Position numbers and translations under genes: made by a program. A DNA stretch of 63,292 bases from Cytophagales bacterium (lineage in GTDB: Bacteria; Bacteroidota; Bacteroidia; Cytophagales; Bernardetiaceae), in the NCBI GenBank assembly GCA_004293815.1, contig RDZD01000028.1, positions 1-63,292 of the forward strand, given 5' to 3'. The notes beneath the pieces are model-generated. The model was not told the origin of the DNA. It was given only the letters and a program-made list of their open reading frames with translations, and did not search any database. Each line of letters begins with the position of its first letter. Position 1 is the first letter of the stretch. Positions 17,616 to 27,515 of this stretch are shown here, piece after piece.

Positions 17616-19421
17616 ATGAACAGTCTAAGAAATATCGCCATCATCGCTCACGTTGACCACGGCAAGACCACATTAGTAGATAAAATCCTTCACGCTTGCA
17701 GACTGTTCAGAGACAATCAGCAAACTGGCGAACTGATACTAGACAACAACGCCCTCGAGAGAGAACGTGGCATCACCATTGTGTCTAAAAACGTATCGGT
17801 CCAATATAAAGGCCATAAAATCAACATCATAGACACACCAGGCCACGCCGACTTCGGTGGCGAGGTAGAGCGCGTTCTCAACATGGCTGATGGCGTGTTG
17901 CTCATCGTAGATGCCTTTGAAGGCCCCATGCCACAAACCCGCTACGTGCTTCAAAAAGCAATCAGTGCTGGTCTCAAGCCAATTGTGGTTGTCAATAAGG
18001 TAGATAAACCTAATTGTCGCCCTGATGAGACCCTCGAGGCAGTATTTGATTTGATGTTTAACTTGGGAGCAACAGAAGACCAGTTAGATTTTCAGACCGT
18101 TTATGGGTCTGCCAAACAAAACTGGATGAGTAACGACTGGCAAAAGAAAACAGAAGACATTACCATTCTGCTCGATAAAATCATAGAATATATTCCTGCT
18201 CCTAAGGTAATTGAAGGGACAGTACAAATGCAGATTACTTCTATCGATTTTTCTACTTATATTGGTCGTATAGCAGTCGGAAAAGTTACGCGTGGAGAGC
18301 TGGTTGCAGGTAAACCAATCACACTCGTTAAGCGCGACGGCTCACTGGTAAAAGCCAAGATTAAAGATTTATTTACCTTCGACGGTCTAGGCAAAGCCAA
18401 AGCCGATACAGTAAAATGTGGTGATTTGTGCGCACTCACTGGCATAGAGGGTTTTGAAATTGGTGATACAGTAGCAGATTTTGAGAATCCTGAAGGGCTT
18501 CCTGCTATTTCTATAGATGAGCCTACGATGAGTATGCTCTTTACAGTTAATAATTCGCCTTTCTTTGGCAAAGAAGGAGAGTTTGTTACCTCGCGTCACC
18601 TCAGAGACCGCCTTCAAAAAGAAACTGAGAAAAACTTGGCTCTGCGTGTGGAAGACACCAACTCTGCTGATAGCTTCCTAGTTTATGGCAGAGGTATTTT
18701 GCACTTGTCCATTCTCATAGAAACCATGCGTCGTGAAGGGTATGAACTTCAAGTAGGCCAGCCACGCGTTATTATCAAAGAAATAGACGGCAAAAAGCAT
18801 GAGCCTATAGAGCTTCTGACCGTAGATGCGCCCGAAGGTTCCGCAGGTAAAGTGATAGAAATGGTCAGTCAGCGTAAAGGAGAAATGAAAATCATGCAGC
18901 CCAAAGGCGATTTGATTCACCTTGAGTTTGATATTCCTTCTCGTGGTCTCATTGGTCTGCGTAACTTGGTACTAAACGCTACGGCAGGTGAAGCCATTAT
19001 GGCGCACCGCTTTTTGGAATATGCTGAATGGAAAGGCAATATTCCTAGCAGAATGAACGGTGTACTGGTATCTATGGAGACTGGTACTACTTATGCTTAT
19101 TCGATTGATAAGCTACAAGACAGAGGATCATTTTTTGTAGAACCTGGCGACGAAATTTACGTAGGTCAGATTATAGGTGAAGGCATACGCACAGGCGACT
19201 TGGCCGTAAACATCACCAAGAGTAAGAAGCTCACCAACATGAGGGCTTCTGGTTCTGACGACAAAATGCGCATTGCACCAGCCATTAAGTTTTCCTTAGA
19301 AGAAGCCATGGAATTCATCCAAAAAGATGAATATGTGGAAATAACCCCTAAGAGCATCAGAGTTAGAAAGGTTTTACTTGAGGAACACGATAGAAAACGC
19401 GCATCTAAAGAACTCGCCTAG
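17616..19421 (+). CDS. typA: translational GTPase TypA/BipA
   Basis: 601 residues, the usual size. The GTPase motifs are G1 AHVDHGKT (11-18), G2 with RGITI, G3 DTPGHADF, and G4 NKVD; then come domain II, the EF-G-like domains III and V, and the BipA-specific C-terminal domain ([26 protein letters not shown]). TypA is a ribosome-associated GTPase helping 50S assembly and growth in cold or stress. It is monocistronic with a strong hairpin just after the stop. Assignment is certain. Confidence 0.96.
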   Translation: MNSLRNIAIIAHVDHGKTTLVDKILHACRLFRDNQQTGELILDNNALERERGITIVSKNVSVQYKGHKINIIDTPGHADFGGEVERVLNMADGVLLIVDAFEGPMPQTRYVLQKAISAGLKPIVVVNKVDKPNCRPDETLEAVFDLMFNLGATEDQLDFQTVYGSAKQNWMSNDWQKKTEDITILLDKIIEYIPAPKVIEGTVQMQITSIDFSTYIGRIAVGKVTRGELVAGKPITLVKRDGSLVKAKIKDLFTFDGLGKAKADTVKCGDLCALTGIEGFEIGDTVADFENPEGLPAISIDEPTMSMLFTVNNSPFFGKEGEFVTSRHLRDRLQKETEKNLALRVEDTNSADSFLVYGRGILHLSILIETMRREGYELQVGQPRVIIKEIDGKKHEPIELLTVDAPEGSAGKVIEMVSQRKGEMKIMQPKGDLIHLEFDIPSRGLIGLRNLVLNATAGEAIMAHRFLEYAEWKGNIPSRMNGVLVSMETGTTYAYSIDKLQDRGSFFVEPGDEIYVGQIIGEGIRTGDLAVNITKSKKLTNMRASGSDDKMRIAPAIKFSLEEAMEFIQKDEYVEITPKSIRVRKVLLEEHDRKRASKELA

Positions 19422-19442
19422 CTTTTAGATTTTGATATCCCC

Positions 19443-19488
19443 AAAGCGATTGTTTGAGAGCTATAACTAGCTCTCAAACAATCGCTTT
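19443..19488 (+). terminator. terminator after typA
   Basis: A perfect 21-base-pair stem (19443-19463 with 19468-19488) with a 4-base loop TAAC, starting AAAGCGATTG and ending CAATCGCTTT, followed by AAATTTTAAT. It begins 21 bases after the typA stop. Confidence 0.8.
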
Positions 19489-19572
19489 AAATTTTAATAG
19501 GCTTGAGAAGCTGCTTTGTAAAGAAAACAGCAGGTATGGTGAACAAATTAAAATCTTTTGTTAAAAAGAATA

Positions 19573-19580
19573 TAGTTTTG
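19573..19580 (+). promoter_or_regulatory. -7 promoter box of the 19613 gene
   Basis: TAGTTTTG, a full TAnnTTTG match, 32 bases before the ATG. The only TTTG upstream is just 12 bases away, so the -33 element is not supported. Confidence 0.4.
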
Positions 19581-19612
19581 TTCTGTAAACTTAATCGATA
19601 ATCATCACTTTT

Positions 19613-20218
19613 ATGAAAAAAGCTATTCTTTTTTGCACACTGTTTTCTTTAGTAAGCTTGGCTTATGCCCAACAAGGTCGTACTATTCAGGATTTCTATA
19701 ATCAGTTTACCAAGAAAGTACCAGCTGTACTTTCTGCTCATGGCGTTACTGCAGGCCAAACAACCTGGAAGCAGGAGCTTATAGATTTGAAGAACGGCTA
19801 CGTGAAGTTTTCTGTTGTAGATAAAAGCACCATGCAGCCCGATATGGAATGCGCTAGCTACGAAATGGCGGTTTGGAAAACAGCTGCTGGCAGCTTGATA
19901 ATTGGAGTTTTTCCCACCTACTGCGGCGGTGAGGGTTGTGGCGGTCAGCTCAACAACTTGCGATTTTTCAATACTAGCTGGAAAGATATCACCGATGAAG
20001 TCATAGACAAGGATGCTATTATCAGTAAAGCTCGAAGATCGCAGTTCAGCAACAACTACACGCCAAGCGGGGATTTCTTTAGTGCAGAAATGGAATGCTC
20101 GGTTGTGATTCCACGCCAAGGCACGACGCTCAGCGTTACACCACGACTGGCAGGTATGGCGGAAGGCACAGCCATTTCTATCAAATTTGATAAAGCGAGT
20201 GGTAGATTTGTGCTGTAG
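19613..20218 (+). CDS. secreted protein of unknown function
   Basis: 201 residues with a signal peptide ending SLAYAQQ (about residue 20). Mature features are two Cys patches (ECASYEMAV near 80, YCGGEGCGGQL near 100) that could form disulfides. No family is recognised. The chain is short and globular-looking, with no repeats. It is monocistronic between two hairpins (19443-19488 and 20249-20281), and -7 box 19573-19580 precedes it. Confidence 0.7.
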   Translation: MKKAILFCTLFSLVSLAYAQQGRTIQDFYNQFTKKVPAVLSAHGVTAGQTTWKQELIDLKNGYVKFSVVDKSTMQPDMECASYEMAVWKTAAGSLIIGVFPTYCGGEGCGGQLNNLRFFNTSWKDITDEVIDKDAIISKARRSQFSNNYTPSGDFFSAEMECSVVIPRQGTTLSVTPRLAGMAEGTAISIKFDKASGRFVL

Positions 20219-20248
20219 GTTGATAACTTTCTAAATCATGTACTTTCT

Positions 20249-20281
20249 AAAGCCCGTCTAAACTTTGTTTAAGCGGGCTTT
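20249..20281 (+). terminator. terminator after the 19613 gene
   Basis: AAAGCCCG (20249-20256) pairs with CGGGCTTT (20274-20281), and inner TAAAC/GTTTA pairs extend the stem. It starts 31 bases after the stop codon and is followed by a T-rich stretch. Confidence 0.75.
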
Positions 20282-20481
20282 GATATTTGTCATACAATCA
20301 GACGAGTTAATTTAGAGTTATCTACAATAGTTAAAAAAATTAAGAGGCAAAATTTTGGATTTTAATCCAAAAAAATAAATCTTTACGTGCTATTGAAAAG
20401 TTCGTTAATGTTTTATTAATGAGCAACCCAAGTTCAAAACTTTTCCGTTTTAAGTTGTATTATTGCCCAACAAACAAAACA

Positions 20482-20886
20482 ATGAACCTCATAAAAACTT
20501 TTATTCCCTTGAAAAAATTAATTTGTTTTTGTATCGCTATTGCCATATCGTGCATAGCAATCAACGCCGAGGCCCAAAAGAGCAAAGAAAAGTTTGACCC
20601 AGCAGAGCCTATGTTTAAAGATCTTCCAGCAGAAGAGCTTCCTTTATGGCAACAAAAAGACATCACAGCGTGGCGAGAAGCTTTTAAAACAGATGCCAGT
20701 AATTGGAATCCTTTTCAAATGGAGTTTTACAAACAGGTAAAGCTATCGGCTCTCAACGATGAGGATAAGAAGAAACTCATTGAGCGTACCGATGAACAGT
20801 GGCAAGCAGAATTCGGTGGTATGGATAGCTGGCAAGTAGAACAAATGCTGTTCTATTCTGCTATACAAGATTTGAAAATGGAGTAG
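20482..20886 (+). CDS. small secreted protein of unknown function
   Basis: The frame is open from ATG 20419, but ATG 20482 gives a proper signal peptide (positive MNLIKTFIPLKK, hydrophobic core, cleavage near NAEAQ), so I chose 134 residues. The mature part is acidic and Trp-rich (LPLWQQKDITAWREAF, NWNPFQMEF, WQAEFGGMDSWQVEQM), suggesting a small helical protein. No domain is recognised. It converges with the lipoprotein gene at 20896, whose stop lies 9 bases downstream. Confidence 0.65.
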   Translation: MNLIKTFIPLKKLICFCIAIAISCIAINAEAQKSKEKFDPAEPMFKDLPAEELPLWQQKDITAWREAFKTDASNWNPFQMEFYKQVKLSALNDEDKKKLIERTDEQWQAEFGGMDSWQVEQMLFYSAIQDLKME

Positions 20887-20895
20887 CCTGCTTTC

Positions 20896-21342
20896 TTACT
20901 TGCGCTGCAAAGTGATTGTAGCGTTCTCTTTTACCTCTGCCCCAAGTACAGGATCCGTAGTATTGAGTTCTTGCTTGAGAATTAAGTCTTTAATATCCAG
21001 TTTTTCTATTTCAAAACTACCCTTGATAGCATCGTTGTCAAGGGTAATTTTTTTACCATCTTCAGAAAGCTTCCATTTGCCGTTGGCTCGCATAAATCTA
21101 AAAGGTGGATTGGCTGAATAGTTGCCATCAGGGCTAAAGGTAACACGCACATCAGGAATGGTTTTAGTCGAGTCTATGAGCTGAATGCCTCTTATGGTGT
21201 AGGTGTAAGTCCACTTGCCACCGTCCCAAACCTTATGGGTTAGGAATTCGCTAGGCGAGTTGGGGCCTGTTTCTTCTTCTTTACAGCCTAAAATGGCAAT
21301 TACAAACAATAGAGCGAAGGGAATGAGGAATTTTTTGAACAT
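20896..21342 (-). CDS. small lipoprotein of unknown function
   Basis: The open frame extends to 21423 through a TTG, but the internal ATG at 21342 starts a standard lipoprotein signal (MFKKFLIPFALLFVIAILGC), giving 148 residues with lipid-anchored Cys20. The mature domain is a small beta-rich fold (WTYTYTIRGI, VRVTFSPDGNY, RANGKWKLSEDGKKITLDN) like lipocalin-type lipoproteins common in Bacteroidota, which I cannot assign further. It lies just downstream of the TonB receptor operon in the same direction but 134 bases upstream of nothing else, so it may be independent. Confidence 0.65.
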   Translation of the reverse strand: MFKKFLIPFALLFVIAILGCKEEETGPNSPSEFLTHKVWDGGKWTYTYTIRGIQLIDSTKTIPDVRVTFSPDGNYSANPPFRFMRANGKWKLSEDGKKITLDNDAIKGSFEIEKLDIKDLILKQELNTTDPVLGAEVKENATITLQRK

Positions 21343-21475
21343 ACTTTTAAGGCTTGAGGGTTCTATAGAATAAAAACGACTGAAAAACAACAATAATAAT
21401 GCAAAGTTTTCTGGATTTTGCAAAACCTTATGTAAAGTTAATCAAAACTAGTACAATTTTTTTGGTGAATTTTGA

Positions 21476-23938
21476 CTAAATTTTGACCTGAAGCGTGATG
21501 TAAAAACTGCGTCCATCAGCAGGTATGATACCAGGCCCTGGATAACCATCGGCTCGGCGGGTAAAATAAATGCTATTGAGTAAATTATTGCAACCTGTCT
21601 CAACCTGCCAGAAGCTTCGGCGGTACATAAGCGAAAGGTCTAATACGGAATAGGACGGAATAAGACCAGTTACAGCGGAGCTGCTAAAAACGCTATTGGT
21701 AGCGTCAGTGTATTGTTTGCTTACGTAATTATACTGCAAAGTACTCTTGAATCCGCGGCGCGTATAGCTAAGCCCGCCTCTGCCAATGAAGTTGGGTACA
21801 AGCTCCACTTGTCGGTTATCTATACTCGCATCTTGGGCACGAACATAGCGCGAGCGTATAAGTGAGGTGTTGAGGAACAAACTAAGGCCGCTGCGCTGCT
21901 GCTCTGGCAGCAGTAGTCGCAGGACATCAAACTCTACAAATCCCTCAAAACCTGCGCTATAAGAGTCCGCCACATTGGTTCTAAAACGATAATCTGCATA
22001 CAATGGGGGCTGATCTGAACGCAAAACTAGGCCAATTCGGTCTTGATAAGACAAATAGAAAAGGCTCACATCATAATTTAAAACTCTTTTGATTTGTCCC
22101 CTAAAACCCAAATCGGCATTGTACCCTCGCTCATCACGAAGCAAAGAGTCTACGGCGAAATTAGGATTGCTTACTCTCAAATCATTGAAATTAACAGCTC
22201 TATAGTTCTGAGAAATATTTGCATAAAACTCTAAGAATGAGCTGTGAAGATAACTCAAGCCCAAACCAAAAAGCGGAAAGCTCCGCGTATAATTGCGGCT
22301 GTCATTTTCTTTACGCTCCGAAACTACATTGCCAGCAAAGTCTAGGGTGCGCAGCTTGTAGTAGCCTTCTGCATAAGTTGCAATGCGCTCAAACCTAAAA
22401 CCAGGCGTGATTGTCAAATTTTTAGTGATTTCAATGATGTTCTCCACAAAAAAAGCTTGGTTTCCGCTTGGAAACAAAAAGCTGGAGTTTTCTGGCTCAG
22501 AAGGGTTTAAAAACTCAAAATTAGGTTCAGCAGTAGCATCGCCTTCGCCTTGCTCACGTGTGGTTTGACCTTTATAAAAACGACCGCCCACTAAAAGAGT
22601 AGAATTAAATTGTCCTAAGTTATAAGACTTCAAATAGCGCATTTCAACGCCTACATTTTTGTAATCATCTACAATCAAATTTCTTTTTTGTTCTTGGTCT
22701 GCCACATTGATTCTTTCTAAGTTACCGAGTGCATCACGACCTGCTAAAAGCGAAAATGCCCTGATATTTAATTTGCTGCGGGCATCTATACGATAGTCCA
22801 AATTCACCGATACTAAATTCCAGTCTACTCTGAACCAATTTCTTGCACGCAAAGACTGGCGTGGGTCTTGTTTAAACAAAGCGTCAGTGAGACCGCCAGC
22901 CTGCTTGGCTAAGTAATACATTTTTGTAATCTGTATGCCAGCCTGAAGCTTAGGCGAGAAGTGCCAACGCAGGCCAGCATACCAATTGTTGAGAACAAAG
23001 TTGCTGTTAGGCCGCCAGCCCTGCCCCTCACGTCGGTTTACTGAGCCGTAATATTGCAACTTACCCACTTTGCCACCCACCGAGCCATACATACACCAAA
23101 GCCCCCATGAACCCAAAGTTTGCCGCATCAGAGCCGTAACGCGTTTGGAAGTGTCCCCTTCTTTCAAAACAAAATTAACCATCCCGCCAAACTGCGTTCC
23201 ATATTGCAAAGATGCAGCTCCCCTTACAATCTCCACACGTTCAACAGCTTCCAACGGTGGAGTATAGTACGCCTCTGGGTAACCCAAAGCATCTGCGCTC
23301 ATATCTGAACCGTTTTGACGACAATTAAAGTTAGCCGTTCTGTTCGGGCTGAGACCACGCGCACCAATCCCCAGTTGGAGACCGCCGCCATCATTCTCCC
23401 AAATATTAAGCCCAGGCACTTTCCCTAAAACTTGACGCGCTTGGTTCACAGCCAAGTTTGCTGCCAAATCAGAAGGCTTTATTACCTCAGTTTTTTTGCC
23501 TGCGTAAATACCAAAACCATCTATCGCGCCTAAACGAGAAATCCCTGTACCTTGTTCTTTTATGCCATTCACAGTTAGATTCTCTAAAGAAGATATAAAT
23601 TCTTCTAGCTCTATAGAAATATAAAAATCGCCCTTCTCGGGAGTAATCATACGAGAGAAATACTTATATTCCTCTGCAATAACAGATAATCGTTGACTTT
23701 TTAATGATACACTCGATAAAACGAATATACTGTCGGGAGATAAAATAAAGCTTTGCTTAACGTTATTTAAATAAAGCTTTGCTGAAACTATTTTTTGTTT
23801 GGTTGTCTTATCTCTTAGCGTTAAAAATATTTTTGTCTCGCTAGATTGTGCATAAGACGCATTTAGTAAGAAAACATTCAAATTACAAATAATGATAATC
23901 GTTATCAGAATGTAAAGCAATTTAATCGATTTATTCAT
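21476..23938 (-). CDS. TonB-dependent outer-membrane receptor, FecA-like
   Basis: 820 residues: signal peptide (1-30), a CarboxypepD_reg-like beta domain (about 35-110), plug domain (about 130-260, with VERVEIVRGAASLQYGTQFGGMVNF) and a 22-strand barrel ending in a terminal aromatic-type strand (SFYITLQVKI). It imports a scarce ligand, probably an iron chelate, at the expense of the TonB motor. It is the last gene of a three-gene transcript with HTTM and imelysin-like genes upstream (gaps of 18 and 28 bases), an arrangement I read as an iron-type uptake system. The ligand cannot be told from sequence. Confidence 0.88.
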   Translation of the reverse strand: MNKSIKLLYILITIIIICNLNVFLLNASYAQSSETKIFLTLRDKTTKQKIVSAKLYLNNVKQSFILSPDSIFVLSSVSLKSQRLSVIAEEYKYFSRMITPEKGDFYISIELEEFISSLENLTVNGIKEQGTGISRLGAIDGFGIYAGKKTEVIKPSDLAANLAVNQARQVLGKVPGLNIWENDGGGLQLGIGARGLSPNRTANFNCRQNGSDMSADALGYPEAYYTPPLEAVERVEIVRGAASLQYGTQFGGMVNFVLKEGDTSKRVTALMRQTLGSWGLWCMYGSVGGKVGKLQYYGSVNRREGQGWRPNSNFVLNNWYAGLRWHFSPKLQAGIQITKMYYLAKQAGGLTDALFKQDPRQSLRARNWFRVDWNLVSVNLDYRIDARSKLNIRAFSLLAGRDALGNLERINVADQEQKRNLIVDDYKNVGVEMRYLKSYNLGQFNSTLLVGGRFYKGQTTREQGEGDATAEPNFEFLNPSEPENSSFLFPSGNQAFFVENIIEITKNLTITPGFRFERIATYAEGYYKLRTLDFAGNVVSERKENDSRNYTRSFPLFGLGLSYLHSSFLEFYANISQNYRAVNFNDLRVSNPNFAVDSLLRDERGYNADLGFRGQIKRVLNYDVSLFYLSYQDRIGLVLRSDQPPLYADYRFRTNVADSYSAGFEGFVEFDVLRLLLPEQQRSGLSLFLNTSLIRSRYVRAQDASIDNRQVELVPNFIGRGGLSYTRRGFKSTLQYNYVSKQYTDATNSVFSSSAVTGLIPSYSVLDLSLMYRRSFWQVETGCNNLLNSIYFTRRADGYPGPGIIPADGRSFYITLQVKI

Positions 23939-23956
23939 CTTTTTGTAAGTAAAATG

Positions 23957-25327
23957 TTAGTTTTTTGAATTTAAAACCCAATTTTTTTGAGAGAATGTCT
24001 CTTCCAAAGAAGCCAGATTTAAAGTAGAATCTATGTATAGCTTACTTGCCCTACCGTTTATACTTAAAAATGACTCCACTTTTATTTCTAGCTCATCATT
24101 TTTGTTTTTTTTGTAAGAATCGTACAAAAAATGAGCGTACTGTAATATAAAATCAGGCTGAATAGCCATTTGTTTTTCTTGATGTATCGTCAAAAAATCA
24201 CGATTGTCAACAATCCAAGTGCGCTTCTTTTGTTTATCTGTAATATAAAACGTAACAGAGCCAGATTTTTCTGCTAACATCACACGCCATGAAAATCTAT
24301 ACCCCTCATCAGTCCAGAAAATGGATTCATCATAAAATAAAAATCTAAGAGGGATAAGAATTTGAGCTATAATATAAAAACCTATGCTTATAAAAAAAAA
24401 GTTATTTGCAGCAAAATATTTTCTACACACTACATTTTTTTTAATATCTTCAATTTTTAATTTGATAAAGTAAAAAGTAGTTATAAAAATAGCCAATATT
24501 TTTTTGTGCAAGTTTGCATCTAAAAAAATCGTGGTGCAAAAAATCATGACTAAAGGGAAAATACCTATCTGAAATAAAATGCCAGTTAAAATATGAAAAA
24601 GAATAACAATTAAATACGCTACATTTTTTGTTTTTTTCAGACTAAGCCATAAAACAATGCTCAAATCATATAACATTCCCACCCAACTAAACAAATATGC
24701 TACAAAGGAATATTTAAAAATAAAACCGATAATTGGTATTTTATCCTGTGCAGGTAGCCATATTTTAAGAGGTAAAGCTAAAAACAGCCAATCATAATTT
24801 ATTTTAACAAGGCCAGCATAAATATAAGTAACAGCCAATTGAAATTGTATGATAAAAATGCACCAAAAAGGGACTGTTTTTTGAATTTTTTGAGGATTTA
24901 GGTAAATATCTATCGCAAAAAAAGCATTTGCAGGCAAGAAACATAATATAAAGGTCATCAAGCACACAAAATAATAGTGATTGAGATAGTAGGTTGCGTC
25001 TAAAAGAAAAATATAAGTGAATAATATAAAAAATAGAATCGTAAAAAATCTATAAAAAAAGCCGAAAAGAATCCCTAAAGATGATAAAATCATTATTGCG
25101 TGAATCAGATACATGACCCAAGATGGTGCTACCTCTACCCATCCGAAGCCAAAATATTTAAACATGAACTTGGGCTGAATAAAATGCTCATGTATCCAGC
25201 CCAGTGTCCAAAATCTGCACGTACTCAGGGTCATAGCCGCACCAAAAAGCACTCTAAAAATAACTAAAGGTGCAATAGATACAGGCTTTTGAGCCATATT
25301 AAGAATCTTTTCCCAACAGGCAAACAT
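23957..25327 (-). CDS. HTTM domain integral membrane protein
   Basis: 456 residues with about a dozen hydrophobic segments and a short soluble C-terminus. The N-terminal block (PLVIFRVLFGAAMTLSTCRF, WIHEHFIQPKFMFKYFGFGWV) and the segment TYIYAGLVKINYDWL are the signature of the HTTM (vitamin K-dependent gamma-carboxylase-like) family. In Bacteroidota these genes sit beside imelysin and TonB-receptor genes, as here; the reaction is unproven. It lies between the imelysin-like gene and the receptor, 28 and 18 bases apart. Two ATGs (25327 and 25297) could start it; the first was kept. Confidence 0.8.
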   Translation of the reverse strand: MFACWEKILNMAQKPVSIAPLVIFRVLFGAAMTLSTCRFWTLGWIHEHFIQPKFMFKYFGFGWVEVAPSWVMYLIHAIMILSSLGILFGFFYRFFTILFFILFTYIFLLDATYYLNHYYFVCLMTFILCFLPANAFFAIDIYLNPQKIQKTVPFWCIFIIQFQLAVTYIYAGLVKINYDWLFLALPLKIWLPAQDKIPIIGFIFKYSFVAYLFSWVGMLYDLSIVLWLSLKKTKNVAYLIVILFHILTGILFQIGIFPLVMIFCTTIFLDANLHKKILAIFITTFYFIKLKIEDIKKNVVCRKYFAANNFFFISIGFYIIAQILIPLRFLFYDESIFWTDEGYRFSWRVMLAEKSGSVTFYITDKQKKRTWIVDNRDFLTIHQEKQMAIQPDFILQYAHFLYDSYKKNKNDELEIKVESFLSINGRASKLYIDSTLNLASLEETFSQKNWVLNSKN

Positions 25328-25355
25328 AAAATGTGCGTTGATTTAAAAAATCGGC

Positions 25356-26459
25356 TTAGTCTCCATCACCGCTAGTATACGTGATAGAAATGCCTAAAAG
25401 AGAAGACATATCACTTTTGTAAAACCGTATGCCTTTTTGGAGTTCTGTTAAGACTTTTTCCACACTCGCAGGCTTGGTTTCTATGAGTAAAGAAAGCCTT
25501 TCGCTTGTGGGAAGCTCTGCTGCTATAGTGCGAGCCAGAGTTTCTTGTTGTAGCTTGGTTTGTTCGGTAAGAGCTTTTCCGCCCTCCACCGTTAGCAAAT
25601 AAGCCTCAAAACCAATGGCTTTTTCACTGTCTTTGCTGACTCCTTTCCATATTTTTTCAATAATAGCCACGTGTGCCTTGACGGCTTCAGACGAAATACC
25701 ACTATAATAAGCTTCAACAAGTTGCGGCGCCGCGGTGAGCTGTCCAGGTCTTTTGCCCAGAGGCAAGGCTACTTTGAAGTTTTTGACGGCTTCATAACTT
25801 CTCACAAACTCGTTATAAAGCAGTGAAATAGAGCTCCCTGCAGAAGTGCCATTGTTGGCAACAAACTCTTTTTGATAGCTAGCCCATTTAGTATTGAAAT
25901 CTTCTAGGTTTGAGGCCAAGTGTTGAGCCAAAGCCGCCACATAAGCACCCCTTTCTGGACTACTTTTAAAAGATTCCAGAATACGAGAGTTATCATTTTT
26001 AAGGTCAAAAAGCAAATAGTCTAAAGCCAAAAAGCCTCGTGTATCACGTGCAAAATCATTAAAATTGACATTCTTTTTAACAATCCTTTCCTCTATAGCC
26101 CCTGTATTAGCTGGAAAAGTGGCCACATTGCTTAGCAAATCACCAACCAAACCATTTTCGCCAGGCCCAAAATTGAAGGGTGTTATGTTGATATAAGCTA
26201 AAAATGCAGATTTCCAAGCGTTTTGCACCTTTGTGAGTCCCTCGCCTGTAGGAGCCGCTACAAAGGATTTTAATTCGCTATTGAGTGCATTGGCTTTAGC
26301 TGCTGCCTCGGCAGCATTAGGCAAGATGATGTTTTCTGCCGTGCTTTTTAACATGCTGGTGCGATCAAATTGTGCATCCGAAGAGCCGCTATCACCACCA
26401 CATGAAGCTATAAATACGGATAGAACTAGTAGAACTGCTATTTTTAGTTGTAATGTCAT
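25356..26459 (-). CDS. imelysin-family (M75-like) lipoprotein
   Basis: 367 residues: lipoprotein signal with lipobox FIASC (Cys20), Gly/Ser linker, then two helical bundle halves typical of imelysin (algal-type IrpA/EfeO-like) proteins. The segment TRGFLALDYLLFD corresponds to the family's conserved RGFxAxEYLL block, with Asp in the place of the usual Glu. Imelysin-like proteins bind iron or copper in the periplasm; the peptidase label M75 is not established. It is the first gene of the operon and has a consensus promoter (26483-26514). With HTTM and the TonB receptor it suggests metal capture, which is inference. Confidence 0.8.
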   Translation of the reverse strand: MTLQLKIAVLLVLSVFIASCGGDSGSSDAQFDRTSMLKSTAENIILPNAAEAAAKANALNSELKSFVAAPTGEGLTKVQNAWKSAFLAYINITPFNFGPGENGLVGDLLSNVATFPANTGAIEERIVKKNVNFNDFARDTRGFLALDYLLFDLKNDNSRILESFKSSPERGAYVAALAQHLASNLEDFNTKWASYQKEFVANNGTSAGSSISLLYNEFVRSYEAVKNFKVALPLGKRPGQLTAAPQLVEAYYSGISSEAVKAHVAIIEKIWKGVSKDSEKAIGFEAYLLTVEGGKALTEQTKLQQETLARTIAAELPTSERLSLLIETKPASVEKVLTELQKGIRFYKSDMSSLLGISITYTSGDGD

Positions 26460-26482
26460 CGTATTGCTGTGTTATTTTGCCA

Positions 26483-26514
26483 CAAACTTATTAAGACTTA
26501 TTCTAAATAACAAG
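26483..26514 (-). promoter_or_regulatory. promoter of the imelysin-HTTM-TonB receptor operon
   Basis: Minus strand: CTTG (26514-26511, one mismatch to TTTG), 20 bases, TAAGTTTG (26490-26483), 24 bases before the imelysin ATG. No Fur-like inverted repeat was evident by eye. Confidence 0.55.
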
Positions 26515-26554
26515 CACATTGTTTAAAACTTTTTAGGACAAAAGGAGTTAAATA

Positions 26555-26587
26555 TTTGCTTTTTGAGCACCGAATGTTTTATGTTTG
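26555..26587 (+). promoter_or_regulatory. promoter of the 3-hydroxybutyrate dehydrogenase gene
   Basis: TTTG (26555-26558), 21 bases, TATGTTTG (26580-26587). The position implies a transcript starting near 26594, which rules out the in-frame TTG at 26556 and supports ATG 26649. Confidence 0.6.
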
Positions 26588-26648
26588 GTTTAACAAAAGC
26601 ATTTTTGTTTTCAATTTCTCTTCTTCCCCCTACCGAAAATCCAGTAAA

Positions 26649-27422
26649 ATGAGCAAAAAAGTAGCATTAATTACGGGCAGCACACGCGGTATTGGCCTAA
26701 GCATAGCAGAATCTTTTGCAGCCAATGGCTACAATGTGATGCTGAGCGGCATAGAAACTTCAGGCGATTTTACAGCCAGTGAGTTGGCGAAACGTTTCAA
26801 CACAGAGGTGGCATTTGCACACGCTAATATGATGGAGCCCGCCGAAGTAAAGCGCATGGTATCTGATACAGAATCTCGTTTTGGCAGGCTTGATGTACTG
26901 ATAAATAATGCTGGTATTCAGCATGTTTCGCCTGTAGAAGAATTCCCTGATGAGAAGTGGGATGCTATCATTGCTATCAATCTTACGGCAGCTTTTCATG
27001 CTTGCAAGGCCGCTTGGCCAGGCATGAAAGCTCGCCAATTTGGGCGTATCATCAACATTGCCTCTGCGCACGGCTTACGTGCCTCTGAATTTAAATCTGC
27101 CTATGTGGCAGCCAAGCACGGGATTGTGGGACTTACAAAAGTGATGGCCTTGGAGGGCGCGGTTTGCAATATCACAGCCAACGCCATTTGTCCAGGTTAT
27201 GTGCTCACACCACTTGTAGAGGGGCAGATAAAGGATCAGGCCAAAGCTTTTAACATTTCGGAAGATGAGGTTGTCCAAAAAATTATGCTCAAAAAGCACG
27301 CTGTTAAGGATTTTGTAACCGCAGAGTTTTTGGGGAAAACAGCTCTTTTCTTAGCTTCAGAAGATGCCTCTTTGATTACGGGTGTGGCTCTGCCAGTTGA
27401 TGGCGGTTGGACAGTTCAATAA
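26649..27422 (+). CDS. 3-hydroxybutyrate dehydrogenase (short-chain dehydrogenase)
   Basis: 257 residues from ATG 26649; the longer frame from TTG 26556 is excluded because the promoter lies inside it. Cofactor motif TGSTRGIG (about 9-16), NNAG, catalytic Ser in INIASAHG, and YVAAK active site. The C-terminal half (NAICPGYVLTPLVEGQI, then a lid helix and LPVDGGWT) follows the D-3-hydroxybutyrate dehydrogenases, which interconvert acetoacetate and 3-hydroxybutyrate with NAD. A hairpin terminator follows at 27454. Precise substrate is inferred from family resemblance. Confidence 0.85.
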   Translation: MSKKVALITGSTRGIGLSIAESFAANGYNVMLSGIETSGDFTASELAKRFNTEVAFAHANMMEPAEVKRMVSDTESRFGRLDVLINNAGIQHVSPVEEFPDEKWDAIIAINLTAAFHACKAAWPGMKARQFGRIINIASAHGLRASEFKSAYVAAKHGIVGLTKVMALEGAVCNITANAICPGYVLTPLVEGQIKDQAKAFNISEDEVVQKIMLKKHAVKDFVTAEFLGKTALFLASEDASLITGVALPVDGGWTVQ

Positions 27423-27453
27423 ATAGAGAAGAACAAGCAGAAACTAAAAAAAC

Positions 27454-27492
27454 AAACCGCCTTTTGGATGAGTACAGTCCAAAAGGCGGTTT
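27454..27492. terminator. hairpin between the dehydrogenase and lipoprotein genes
   Basis: AAACCGCCTTTTGGA (27454-27468) and its exact complement at 27478-27492, a 15-base-pair stem with a 9-base loop. It separates the convergent genes and can serve both. Confidence 0.75.
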
Positions 27493-27515
27493 AAAGATGT
27501 CACATGAGCCATATT

